The notes under the pieces were generated by a model. It did not search any database. It saw only the letters and a program-made list of their open reading frames with translations, and was not told the origin of the DNA. Shown here one piece after another: positions 56,331 through 64,000 of a DNA stretch of 64,000 bases (its first letter is position 1; each line of letters opens with the position of its first letter). The stretch is from Cristatella mucedo. Its lineage: Eukaryota; Bryozoa; Phylactolaemata; Cristatellidae. The DNA lies in contig WPIO01000124.1 of NCBI GenBank assembly GCA_009760855.2, positions 327,501 to 391,500 on the forward strand, in the 5' to 3' direction. The position numbers and the translations under genes are program-made.

Positions 56331-59300
56331 GTATGTATTATTCTTCGCAGAGAGCTGCAACTCTTTGCGCAGTAGTAGTAAATCTAAGAGATAGTGAACG
56401 TGACGTTAGCGCTCGTAAGACTGAGATACTCAAGCTATCGAGTTAAAACGGTCTGGCGCGGGATTGCATAAGCGAGCCGTTCTAGCCTCTAACGCAATTA
56501 CCGTTTGTCTTAAAACTCTCCTTTTAGGCAGCAAGCGAGTCGTGGAAAACTGCGAAAACGATATATGAATTTTCTGTCAAAGACATTGATGGTGGAGATG
56601 TTTCCCTAGAGAAGTATAAGTAAGTAGTAGATGCACTCGCGAATGTATGTATATTGTGAGATTGTACCGGTCGCAGCGTCAGCTCGTATGGTCTACTTAT
56701 GCGCTCTGGCTCGTCGTTGTTCAACCAAACGCCGTTCTGCAGAACGCTGCAGAGCTCATTTTCAACTGCAGACGTTCTTACCCGTCGCAATTAGTCGCTC
56801 ATAGATTTTTTGTTGCCCTTGGTTATTAGTAGCCGTATCGGCTGTCGTCGGTAAAAGACGACGTTGCGTTGCGTCCGGTCTTTGACGTATTGTATTGATT
56901 TTTAAGTGACACCATGGATGGCTGGTTGGCTTAACTACTTGTCGGTCCTGTCGTCCTCAGCAGCTTTCGCAGTAGCTGTAGTAGCATCGACAGTCGCAAC
57001 GAAGGACGGCCGAAGCACTGTATCCGCCCTTTGATTACTGTATTGATTTTAAGGGACCGCTTCGACCGGAAGGCTATTTGACGTAACACAAATAAGCAAT
57101 CGTGTTGCTCCCTCATGCTTGCGGGCTTGTTCTTTGCACGGCTTTGTTCGGGTTCTCATACGCATGAGGCACAGCAGACGTTAGTTAACTTCGATGCTGC
57201 AGCCTGCATGTTATCACTTTAATGTATTAAGAATTGTCTATGGACTCACACTATCCCGGCTTGAGTGTACTATCTTTAGGTGGTGCATAGCCTGTCTCAG
57301 GTTATTAGTGACCGGCAGTTTTGGTGCCAGTTTTGGTGCCGGGCTGGATAGTGTTTTGCTGTCCAGAACAGGTAGAAAACACTCATGTGATTGGCTTATT
57401 AATGTCCGGTGTCACAATCGCAATCCGACAAGCTTGGCTGCCCATAGTCTCTTACAAAGTGCTGTTTGCATTCTGTCGTCGACTCTTATATATCGAGTTC
57501 GTCTATAGCTGTAGTGAGTGCAGCTGTAGCTCGTGTTGGTAACTTTCAATCGGCTCAGTAATTGCAGCTTGTGATCCTCACTAATTCACTCGAGTGCTGC
57601 GATGGGCTGCATGTTGCTATTGCTTCTCCTGTCTACCTATCTATGAGGTGTCTATCTTTTCTGACAGGTGGCCTTTGTGTTTGTGACTATGTTGACTCAT
57701 ACATGTATGTCACATGCAGAGCTAATAACCATTCCCGGTTCCTGGCACAGGTGCAGGTTTGTTCAAGGTAGTACGTTAGTATAAAGTATAAACTTAAGAT
57801 TAATAGATTGCAGTAATATCCGTATGACATACTTGGTGTAGCAAAATGTTTTGACGGCTAAATGTATTGCATTCTTCAGGGGTCACGTTTGTCTCATCGT
57901 TAACGTGGCTTGCAATTGCGGCTTCACGGATAAGAACTACACTCAGCTGCAGGCGTTGCACACCAAGTATGCCGAGTCAAAAGGCCTGAGAATACTCGTT
58001 TTCCCATGCAACCAGTTCGCAGGACAGGTATGTGTAGTTTTGCCATCAGAGTATCGTCATATCTGTTCCTGCATTAACTGCAGCTTCTTACGATGACTGG
58101 CTTTGATTAGTGCTAGTGAGTTGCTGTAGAGCAGATCAGGTCAGCACTATCACTGAGGAGTAAGATTATGTTGTGTTGTTTTAGATTGGAACCACGCATA
58201 GACTGACATTAGGCAATGCATATAGGGCTGGTTGCCCTCGACGAGAGAGAGGGGAATGGAGTGGAGGAAATAGGGATTAAAGAGTGGACTTATTGAATCA
58301 GCTACAGATAGTTGTGCCGAAGCGCCGATTAGAAAACACTAGGTAGATGAAGCTGTTAAAATACCATCTGAGGTGCTGACTGCATATCATATGTGGATTG
58401 AAACCGTCCGGTAACGGGTGCCTTCAGCACATGCTCGTGCACAACTGAAGCATTCAATAGATTTGTTAGGGGTAGTCGTGCTCTAGACATTGGTCGTATG
58501 TCACCAGCCTTAGCATTTGTGCTAATCTGATTGTAGCAACAATAAAAGCTGCCCAGCATTTACGAGCCTGCGTCTTTGTAGTCCTCACCCCATTCATGTT
58601 TTAGTCATCATATATTCTCCCTCTGGTCGATGTCATGGCCAAAACCAGTCTTGGCTGTCATTTCTACACCTATGGCACTCGGCTCTACATACCGATTCTT
58701 TCAGGCCCTGCTTCGACTTTCCTTACCTAGCAGCCTGTATTGATTTGCTTGCAGCCTGCATCAACGACATTCTTTCTTGGCTGGCTAGTGACTCTCTGAA
58801 GCTTAACAGTGATACGACCAAGCTAGTATTTATGGGCAAGCCTAATTTCACCTTCATGTTGGAAAATCTCACCTTCAAGTGACTTCTCCGGGTAAACTGG
58901 GTTCACTATTCCAAAACGTCATTTGATGAGCAGATCGCTTCAACTGTCATCGTGGCCTACTTTCAGCTAAGTAACACAGCTAAAACAGGGCCTGTTAACG
59001 TGGGGCTGGTTCAGCCCGATGGTTAAAGTGCTTGCCTCAATCGAGATTAAGGTTTATGTATTCGATGATCGAGGTCGTGGGCTCAAGTCCTGTGGCATAT
59101 GTGAAGCACCCGAGTACAGATTAAGTTCTCTTAAGGCGCTATTTTTTGCAATATCATCCATATTAACATTAGGTGCTATTTTTTGCAATATCTCATCCAG
59201 ATTACCATAGTTCCTTTTATTACTCCTGGCCTGTGAGCTTAATCGTCTGCAAGTGGTGCAAACCCAAGCTGCTCATCCGGTCTTTCGTCAGCGACACATA

Positions 59301-62041
59301 GCTATCACTTTCGTCATAACTGATCTGGCTCCTCATCAAGCATCTAATCAACTTCAACATCCTCTGTTTGGTCTACAGGCCGCTTCACTAGTTGGCACGT
59401 GCCTATCTACCCGATCTGCTTGCCCGCCCCTCTTAGCTTGCTTGTGCACCACCTGCTCCTCGGCTTCTAGTTGTCTTGCCATTCCTTGCACTTAATGGAA
59501 ATTATCCAGTGACCAGCCAGGCCTTCCAATTCATATTGCGTATTTTTGCAAGCTGGTCTATGCATGATTCTTATGTGCTCTTACATGCTGGTCTTAGCAT
59601 ACCTTTAATTAATTAGCCCTTGGTTATTTTTCTTTCGAAGCGAGTTCAAAAGCATCTAGTTAGAGATGTGACTTCAGGGACGTGCAATCGGACTAACCAG
59701 CTAATAAACCTAGCTAATTATAGCGATAGATAGGCATCGACAGCCTTGCTTTGCTTTACTAGAGATCAAGTAGGTTGCCACTAAGAGTCTGTGGTCATCG
59801 TAAAAAGGAAAGTGCCAGCTGAAAGGCAGTAGCAGAGCCGAGCGTGTGCATGCCCTGCTCCTCAAGAACTTGCACCCAGCGTTATTATTTGCAACTGTGC
59901 CACCATTTTGGTGCAGCCATTTTATCGAACTGTGTCTTGCTTCTCGAATCGCTGTGGCTACAAATTGTATTAGGCTAAAACTAGGCCTAAAAAGAAGCTT
60001 AAAATGCACATTGGTATTACAGCGTTTGGGGATCTTAGTGATTCGTCCTTCGTATGCATGTACCTGCTCGTGCCTGCTGCTTGCGGATGTTACCACCGAA
60101 TATTTGGTAATGCTTTATATAGAGCATCTGTAAAGGGCCTAGGATTATACAATTCTCTAAGGGCACTATACAAATGTATTATTATTATATTATTATTTTG
60201 GATCTGACTGCCTGCATTTTGTTGACCAACCAGAGTGCATTTGGCGACTGGAAAACCAGCCTGCTTGCCTAGATAGTTGGTTATTTTACCGTTGTCTGTG
60301 CAACTTGTGGAACGATGCAATTATCGTGCTGTGTGTGATTTATTGCAGGAGCCGTTGGATGAAAAAGGAATCAAGGAGTTTGTCACCTCGAAGTACGGTG
60401 TACAGTTCGACATTTTCTCCAAGATTAATGTGAATGGCAGCGATGCCCATCCGTTGTACAACTTCCTCAAGCAACAGCAGGGCGGACTGTTGTTCGAGTA
60501 GGTCCATCTCGAAAGTATAGCTCACCAGCTAAGTCAAATGCCTGCATGCAACGGGACCAGACTTGCCCCAGGAGCAAGCTGGGCTGATAGAAGTCGGATC
60601 TAAGTATGGGATCCGTCTGGCTGTCGGTGCTATCGAGAGCCTGTTCTGCCAGACTTGCATGTCTTCCTTCGGCATATTTCTTCATAATAAGATAAGAACC
60701 GACTGTAGTGCAAGAGCAAGCACACATACCGGCAACGCGCCGTGCTAACCGTGTGCAAAAGGCATGAACAAGTTATACCGGTATGAAAGCTGCTTGCTTG
60801 TGTTGCCTTTTTCAGTCGTCTTCCCAGCTGTCTCCCTAAACTCGTTGAAGTGCACAGGTTTTAGTTATTTTGCCATGGATAGGTCTTAATGGTAAATATA
60901 ATGCTATCGTCCTCAATAACTGCAGCTAGGGGTAAAAGTATTTAATTTTTACGTTGCACATGCAAAAGTCAGACGTAGTTAAATATCTTTATCACCTTCC
61001 TGTGTAATACACCAACTGTGGGTTAGTGAATGTCACCGCTTAAGGAGGTTTTGGGTGCCCGAGTTTACTTAATTAACCAATTGTCCCTTAGTTGTGGGCC
61101 TGGGCTGAGAGTGAGCGAGAGAGGACTTATAGCATAGTTGCTTTCTGTCACCGTCGTCAGGCTTGAGTTCTTGAGGTAATGCTAATATTTACAAGCTCCC
61201 ACCACCGCACGTTTGGTGAGGTAGGTTTTCCTTTGGGGGCTCTTAATCCTGCTGCAATTTCGGTTATTGCCTTCACTCAAACAGCTTCTATGTAAGAGTG
61301 TAATTATCGAATTGGGTTGTTAAAACGCTCCAGCCTCTTAAGATAGTCAAGGACATTGGCTGCCTACGTGGTGCTGTACTCGCTCGTACTCTCACTGTCG
61401 TGTAGCACACACACACAACACGCATATATTAGCTGATTTTAACAGCCTCATATGTTAAGCGCAGAAGAGCAATATCGGCAGTCACCACTGCTTGCAGTTT
61501 TTTCCGGGCCACCGCCATCAGGGCATCCTTGTTGTCTGCCTGTGTGTGTAGGTTTGTAAAAGTCAAGTTAAATGAACACATCGACGTTAAGGTGCGATCT
61601 GCTCGAGTAGGTTTTGTTGAGCATAGCAATCTCTGTTAAAGAGAGATGTGTAAATAGTCAAATTTGTGTTGCAGTGCCATTAAGTGGAACTTCACCAAGT
61701 TTCTCGTCGACAAAGAAGGAAAGCCAGTAAAGCGTTATGCTCCAACTGTCAATCCCTTTGTAAGTGTTGCATATGAATTATTGAAAGCATGCTCAATATG
61801 GTGCATAGAACGGTTCACCACAGAAGCATTTCACTGACTTTCATATTTCAAACAATCCACGTCTGTGTCACTATGTCAATTCTGCACATGCCTTTTGATG
61901 ATACTGTAGTGTCCAACTGACCAATTAGTGTTAGTATGGTCATGAGTGACTTGAATGACTTTCAAAGGACTCATTTTGTCAAATGATGCAAGGTTTTTGC
62001 CATTTTAGGATCTCGAGAAAGATCTGGAGTCGTACTTCTAA
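56274..62041 (+). CDS. GPX4: Phospholipid-hydroperoxide-type glutathione peroxidase (Cys form, dual start)
   Basis: The enzyme reduces lipid and other hydroperoxides with thiol donors. Exons: 56274-56330, 56528-56619, 57880-58027, 60349-60497, 61675-61759, 62009-62041. The short form from ATG 56328 has 169 residues, almost the cytosolic GPX4 length; an in-frame ATG at 56274 gives 187. Numbering the short form, catalytic residues are C45 (TGC at 57917-57919, in NVACNCGFT), Q81 ([11 protein letters not shown]), W135 and N136 (IKWNFTKF). Vertebrate GPX4 and, as I recall, schistosome GPx use selenocysteine at this site. There is no oligomerisation loop, as expected for monomeric GPX4-type enzymes. 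The resolving Cys of plant/insect Cys-GPX (in the EFVTSKYGV helix region) is absent. All junction phases match. Confidence 0.95.
56528..56619 (+). CDS. GPX4: GPX exon 2
   Basis: The exon encodes [20 protein letters not shown] followed by GGDVSLEKY, the N-terminal strand and SLxKY motif of GPX. A TAG sits directly upstream in frame, so translation must enter by splicing from exon 1. Acceptor CTCCTTTTAG, donor GTAAGT, phase 2. Confidence 0.95.
56620..57879. other. GPX intron 2
   Basis: No repeat family or coding signal recognised. Confidence 0.55.
57880..58027 (+). CDS. GPX4: GPX exon 3: active-site exon
   Basis: The exon encodes [20 protein letters not shown] and then [14 protein letters not shown], containing the peroxidatic Cys codon TGC at 57917-57919, a second Cys two residues before it (57911-57913), and the NQF-x-x-Q motif. 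Acceptor TTCTTCAG, donor GTATGT; ends in phase 0. Confidence 0.97.
58615..59520 (+). mobile_element. LINE ORF2 fragment interrupted by a SINE
   Basis: The plus strand reads [20 protein letters not shown] followed by [12 protein letters not shown], and after the [24 protein letters not shown], corresponding to ordered parts of L2-type ORF2. It sits in intron 3 of GPX. Confidence 0.7.
59003..59150 (+). mobile_element. SINE family S1 in a GPX intron
   Basis: GGGCTGGTTCAGCCCGATGG and TTAAAGTGCTTGCCTC (A-box region), GTCGTGGGCTCAAGTCC (B-box region), then GTGAAGCACCCGAGTACAGA and TTAAGTTCTCTTAAGGCGCT (L2-A-type tail). Confidence 0.8.
59965..60198 (+). mobile_element. L2-A LINE 3' end
   Basis: LKRSLKMHI (ORF2 end) is followed by GTGATTCGTCCTTCGTATGC and a 3' terminus GGGCCTAGGATTATACAATT with CTCTAAGGGCACTATAC and an ATT tail. 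It lies 150 bp upstream of GPX exon 4. Confidence 0.72.
60349..60497 (+). CDS. GPX4: GPX exon 4
   Basis: The exon starts [20 protein letters not shown] and continues [20 protein letters not shown], the standard GPX helix and VNG-x-x-AHPL motif. Acceptor TTATTGCAG, donor GTAGGT; phase 2. Confidence 0.96.
60498..61674. other. GPX intron 4
   Basis: Apart from the S2 SINE remnant at 61431-61501, nothing was recognised. Confidence 0.55.
61431..61501 (-). mobile_element. SINE family S2, 3' part
   Basis: AGCTGATTTTAACAGCCTCA, GCGCAGAAGAGC and CACCACTGCTTGCAGTT match the 3' part of the S2 copy at 13165 in the same orientation. The tRNA-like head is missing. Confidence 0.6.
61675..61759 (+). CDS. 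GPX4: GPX exon 5
   Basis: The exon encodes [20 protein letters not shown] and then YAPTVNPF, with the catalytic Trp-Asn pair in KWNF. Acceptor GTGTTGCAG, donor GTAAGT; phase 0 out. Confidence 0.97.
62009..62041 (+). CDS. GPX4: GPX terminal exon 6
   Basis: The exon encodes [10 protein letters not shown] and the stop TAA, matching the (I/L)EKDL-x-x-(Y/L)(F/L) C-terminus of GPX4-like proteins. Acceptor CCATTTTAG. Confidence 0.95.
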   Translation, partial: DLEKDLESYF

Positions 62042-62201
62042 TACCTAAACAAACTCCTGCTTCGGCACAACTGCTTCAATAAGGAGAGCAACGTTGTGGA
62101 GATGCCCTAGCAGAGAGTAACATTCTGATATACTGGCATGATCACGATGTATGGATCATTTGTTTGTAGAAATCAACTATTCGTTATTGTACGTATGAAA
62201 A

Positions 62202-62207
62202 TAAATT
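62202..62207 (+). terminator. Poly(A) signal AATAAA of GPX
   Basis: AATAAA lies 161 bases after the GPX stop and directly abuts an ATTAAA on the opposite strand. It is the only canonical signal I noticed in the short 3' region. Confidence 0.65.
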
Positions 62208-62213
62208 TAATCG
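62208..62213 (-). terminator. Candidate poly(A) signal ATTAAA of POLR2E (minus strand)
   Basis: On the minus strand ATTAAA lies about 125 bases past the RPB5 stop codon, immediately next to the GPX AATAAA. The two signals are read from complementary strands of the same 12-bp AT-rich block. Confidence 0.5.
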
Positions 62214-62337
62214 AGCAAAAGATAAGCATTTTCTTGCTGCCACAGTTAAGTGCAATCAACAGATATTGTTAATACCTATCAGTAAAGGTGCAACCGGCCT
62301 CATATGATTAGGCGACACCGATGCTTCACATGATACT

Positions 62338-62403
62338 TCACATGACCAGACGATATGTGATGTATCTTCCAGCTGTTTCACTTGGTCGGCAAATCTTGAC
62401 CAC
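62338..62403 (-). CDS. POLR2E: POLR2E terminal exon
   Basis: The minus-strand exon encodes [20 protein letters not shown], Met and TGA, the RPB5 C-terminus. Acceptor is AACTTTCAG. Cys replaces the usual Ile in VVKIIRPSE. Confidence 0.96.
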   Translation of the reverse strand: MVKICRPSETAGRYITYRLVM

Positions 62404-62750
62404 CTGAAAGTTTGCAAAACTAATTAATCGAAGATGTTTGATATCAATGGTATTGTAGCCAAAATTTTAAATGCCTTACCTGTCCACGCTTCAGGCCGAA
62501 GTATCGAGCGACGGGATCACCCGACTGAATCTTTGGAAGCTGTGACTCTTTTAGTTTACTAAGAAATGTTAAGTTTATAACGTGACATTGTCGGAGCTGT
62601 ACATGAAATGCTCAATAAGATCACTAAAAATCGAGCAAAGTGAACAGGCACGAAACTCGGATGGTTTATAGGCCGCCACATCAAAGGATACTATTTCTCC
62701 AACAATTCCTTTTTTTCATCGGGTGTCATGACGACGTGTTCTGGTACCAA
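62338..62750 (-). CDS. POLR2E: RNA polymerase subunit RPB5/RPABC1, C-terminal three exons (partial)
   Basis: RPB5 is shared by RNA polymerases I, II and III; its C-terminal domain, homologous to archaeal subunit H, sits in the lower jaw. On the minus strand the exons 62692-62750, 62480-62558 and 62338-62403 encode 67 residues plus TGA. They read [20 protein letters not shown], then [26 protein letters not shown], and [20 protein letters not shown] plus M. This covers about the last third of the usual ~210 residues. Junctions: a Tyr codon split TA/T, then phase 0. N-terminal exons must lie beyond the right edge; I searched 62751-64000 on the minus strand and saw none. The gene converges on GPX. 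Confidence 0.93.
62480..62558 (-). CDS. POLR2E: POLR2E exon, second from last
   Basis: The minus-strand exon completes Tyr and encodes [20 protein letters not shown] and then GLKRGQ, the most conserved block of RPB5. Minus-strand acceptor is ACATTTCTTAG and donor is GTAAGG. Confidence 0.96.
62692..62750 (-). CDS. POLR2E: POLR2E exon, third from last
   Basis: The minus-strand exon encodes [19 protein letters not shown] plus TA of a split Tyr codon. Its acceptor on the minus strand is TGTTTTGTAG and its donor is GTATCC (weak). Confidence 0.92.
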
Positions 62751-63046
62751 CTACAAAACATTTAAATTTACATTCACGCTACATTCACGACATCGCTTAA
62801 GAATGATGGCAATGCTGTGCTTATTATTCCTTTTTTTGGGGAGATCAAAACAGCAAGTGGCATTACAATCCACAATTTGCGTCTCACATCAACACCAACA
62901 ACACCGTCCTTCTTTCGGTGTGTTTATTTGCAGGCCCGTGCCTGTTCACCCAGGAGTTGTGTTGCACTTACTTCCCCAAACCCCCTATTACCATTTGGAC
63001 TGAAGCTGGCATCAGCAAAACGGCTGATTGTCTGATGTTGCAAGAA

Positions 63047-63100
63047 GAACATAGGAAGCCTAGGAAGGTTGAGCTCAACCTTCCTAGGCTTCCTATGTTC
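63047..63100. repeat. Perfect 54-bp palindrome
   Basis: Two 27-bp arms meet at GAG/CTC with no spacer and no mismatch; the arm begins GAACATAGGAAGCCTAGGAA. It lies within the presumed intron of POLR2E. Confidence 0.95.
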
Positions 63101-63177
63101 AACATTCTATTGACCTTTATATGAAAATATAATTTATAAACATGCATCAACCCAGTGGACATCCACGATAGCTTACT

Positions 63178-63286
63178 TGAAAGTAAAGCCGTATGCATAT
63201 AATCACAGACTTAAGTTCACAGGACCTTACCAAAACTAAAGACTAAAACGGCTGAAAGTAAGGCCGTATGCATATAATCAGCAGTA
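63178..63286. repeat. Short direct repeat pair
   Basis: GAAAGTAAAGCCGTATGCAT followed by ATAATCA occurs at 63179 and again, with one change, at about 63255. Confidence 0.85.
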
Positions 63287-63917
63287 CAGAGCATTTGAAT
63301 ATCATGATTTCAAATATTAATGCAAGAATTTTGGCAGTTCACAAATAACATTCAAGAAAATATAGCTATAAGGCCTACCAGGGAAGTTGTCAACTTTGGT
63401 CACTGGCAAGTCAAACTACAACCATCGCATCCTTCGATTACCAGCTCCATGACTTGACGACTAGCTCATCAACTCACTTCACACTCATATTTCAGGCAAT
63501 GCATAATTACGGTCAGATTTGAGTTTTACAGGGTAAGGGTCCAGTCAAGTCAATAAATGGTCCCATACTACATCCAAAGTTGTGTCAAGTACATGATGAT
63601 TCTGAAAAAAGTACATAACAATCCCTGTAAATTCCAGTATTTTACAAACTCGATGCAAATATCCACTAGAAGCTGGGATTTATCGTAAGAAGCAACACCT
63701 GTGACAAATGATGCCTAGTAGGTATGCCTAACAGGTTCAAGACACAAATAATTGACCCGTTTAGGCAGGTGCTGTAAGCTTCCTATATACAATAATCAGG
63801 ATACATGCACCACCAATGTATGGCTCGACGTATGCCGTGTCGACTTTTCGAAATAAAGACGACTGTTTTGGGCACTTCTTACTGATGGTCAAGTTCATAT
63901 GTATTAGGCCCATATGG

Positions 63918-64000
63918 TTAATAATAACACATCGTTTTTATAGGCCCGTAAGAGAATCTAATGTCTATCCAAGTGCTTTAAACTTGTGCAAGAGAATCAA
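63918..64000 (-). mobile_element. L2-A tail at window edge
   Basis: TTAATAATAACACATCG is followed by TATAGGCCCGTAAGAGAATC and AAGTGCTTTAAACTTGTG, the minus-strand L2-A end; the copy continues off-window. Confidence 0.6.

Noticed and set aside
57917-57919. Selenocysteine codon in GPX
   Set aside because: The codon reads TGC, not TGA, so Sec insertion is not expected.
62728-63124. Plus-strand frames opposite POLR2E
   Set aside because: They overlap the minus-strand RPB5 exon or its intron and the palindrome; no family match and no consistent splice sites.

Overview
The window is nuclear DNA from a bilaterian animal. It shows spliced genes with GT-AG introns, large introns full of retrotransposon debris, long dinucleotide microsatellites and no bacterial operon features. 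The glutathione peroxidase has a VNVAC-x-C/U-G motif and other residues that I associate with flatworm PHGPx-type enzymes. A platyhelminth is therefore my best guess (inference, not proven; other spiralians remain possible).

Three protein genes are supported. (1) Positions 529-46199, plus strand: the 3' part of a giant kinesin-3 gene of the KIF13B / Khc-73 type. I could chain 25 exons with compatible phases into 2131 codons plus stop. They encode the pre-FHA coil, the FHA domain, the KIF1B and DUF3694 regions, a long disordered stretch, a CAP-Gly domain with the GKNDG signature, and an unusually long Ala/Pro-rich tail. The motor domain lies off the left edge. (2) Positions 56274-62041, plus strand: a complete six-exon PHGPx/GPX4-type glutathione peroxidase with Cys (TGC) in place of selenocysteine. 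It has an in-frame upstream ATG that would add a basic mitochondrial-type presequence. (3) Positions 62338-62750, minus strand: the last three exons of RPB5/POLR2E, the shared RNA polymerase subunit, running tail-to-tail with GPX. The candidate poly(A) signals of the two genes abut at 62202-62213.

Everything else is repeats. An L2/CR1-like LINE family (called L2-A here; 3' ends carry a conserved GCGCC/AGAGA..TTAAGTTCTCT hairpin and an ATT-repeat tail) has more than 15 truncated copies, mostly antisense to the kinesin gene. A second LINE family (L2-B) has about five. There are two tRNA-headed SINE families. One of them (S1, three copies) carries the L2-A tail, which suggests it borrows the L2-A machinery. 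Two Tigger/pogo-type DNA transposons occupy the 46.8-56.2 kb intergenic space; one contains a SINE and a LINE. Two LTR ends with polypurine tracts face each other as inverted repeats in a kinesin intron, bracketing a coding-like island.

Layout: 1-46.8 kb kinesin exons, introns and 3' UTR; 46.8-56.2 kb intergenic (compound microsatellite, Tigger MITE, nested LINEs, decayed Tigger); 56.2-62.2 kb GPX; 62.2-64 kb RPB5 3' end and intron, including a perfect 54-bp palindrome. The three gene products work in separate pathways (microtubule cargo transport, lipid hydroperoxide reduction, transcription); I see no functional cluster.
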